Assembly: GCA_002499015.1 (NCBI GenBank)
Contig: DAJY01000054.1
Span: 3,333-33,911, forward strand
Length of the DNA stretch: 30,579 nucleotides
Direction: 5' to 3'
Source of the DNA: Euryarchaeota archaeon UBA242
GTDB taxonomy: Archaea > Thermoplasmatota > Poseidoniia > Poseidoniales > Poseidoniaceae
Within the stretch, counting starts at the first letter, position 1. Every line of letters starts with the position of its first letter. Position numbers and translations under genes: made by a program. Positions 30,386-30,579 of this stretch are shown in pieces. Below the pieces are notes generated by a model. It had not been told where the DNA came from. It saw only the letters and a list, made by a program, of their open reading frames with translations, and did not search any database.

Positions 30386-30579
30386 ATGGGGATAGAGATG
30401 GTGCTACTATTGGTCGACATTCCATGTCTTGAAAAAATCCTATCATCCACTTGGAAAGACCTCTATAGCGGCCTTGAAAAGGGTCGCCTGCGAGATGAGC
30501 GACCTACTCAAGATGAGCAATTAAAATCAATATTTGCCATCGATGCAGAGGCAGAAATACTTGACTGGATGGATGAAAG
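30386..30579 (+). CDS. Unrecognised protein, 5' portion only
   Basis: An open frame from ATG 30386 to the window end (64 complete codons). GGAG lies six bases before the ATG. The visible part begins MGIEMVLLLVDIPCLEKIL and continues with an acidic, charged helical stretch (DERPTQDEQLKSIFAIDAEA). No domain is recognised in this fragment. It is divergent from the DRG-type GTPase with about 150 bp between them. Confidence 0.6.
   Translation, partial: MGIEMVLLLVDIPCLEKILSSTWKDLYSGLEKGRLRDERPTQDEQLKSIFAIDAEAEILDWMDE

Noticed and set aside
1..30579. tRNA genes, CRISPR arrays, insertion sequences or prophage
   Set aside because: Intergenic gaps are all below about 200 bp and none shows a cloverleaf, spaced repeats, terminal inverted repeats or transposase/phage coding.

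Overview
The window looks like a piece of a planktonic, low-GC Thermoplasmatota genome, most likely a Marine Group II euryarchaeon (Ca. Poseidoniales); Marine Group III is not excluded. The evidence is archaeal genes (archaeosine-type tRNA-guanine transglycosylase, CTP-dependent riboflavin kinase, DRG/OBG GTPase with a TGS domain, a bacterio-opsin-activator-type HTH regulator, a DUF835 protein), archaeal TATA-like boxes upstream of operons, Shine-Dalgarno motifs of the GAGGTGA type, and dense coding with many 4-nt stop/start overlaps. No tRNA, rRNA, CRISPR array, insertion sequence or prophage was seen. The lineage call is inference from gene content, not from a marker phylogeny.

Layout. 1-1197 (-): a PAP2-type membrane phosphatase/transferase cut by the window edge. 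1389-2543 (+): a glycerophosphodiesterase-like protein whose catalytic GHRG segment sits at the C-terminus, a probable circular permutation. 2544-3710 (-): citrate synthase with its own promoter and an 18-bp dyad. 3829-8611 (-): a three-gene overlapping operon encoding a DUF835 protein, a DnaA-like AAA+ ATPase with Arg in place of the Walker A Lys, and a CxxxCxxCC cysteine-cluster protein. 8679-10052 (+): two small membrane proteins. 10056-13250: riboflavin kinase (-), a KBL-type alpha-oxoamine synthase (+), then TPR protein and TruA (-). 13320-14384 (-): a membrane protein with a PH-like domain. 14452-20150 (-): five genes chained by 4-nt overlaps, forming two ABC-2 export modules plus a lipocalin-like (CrtC/AttH-like) protein. 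20242-22515 (-): a 757-aa archaeosine TGT that has lost its zinc ligands. 22564-23773 (-): an HTH_10 regulator and a NifU-C-like protein. 23971-29117 (+): a complete sufC-B-D-S-E-T operon. 29118-30233 (-): DRG-type GTPase. 30386-end (+): start of an unrecognised gene.

How the genes work together. The clearest pathway is Fe-S cluster assembly: SufS and SufE mobilise sulfur, SufBCD is the scaffold, and SufT and the divergent NifU-C-like protein are probable maturation or carrier factors. SufE is unusual for an archaeon and suggests a bacterial-type cassette. The export operon looks like one unit for moving or remodelling an envelope component. The least understood unit is the DUF835 / DnaA-like / Cys-cluster operon. 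It is the best candidate here for an undescribed system, because it joins a bacterial-initiator-type ATPase without the usual DNA-binding domain IV to an archaeal DUF835 protein.
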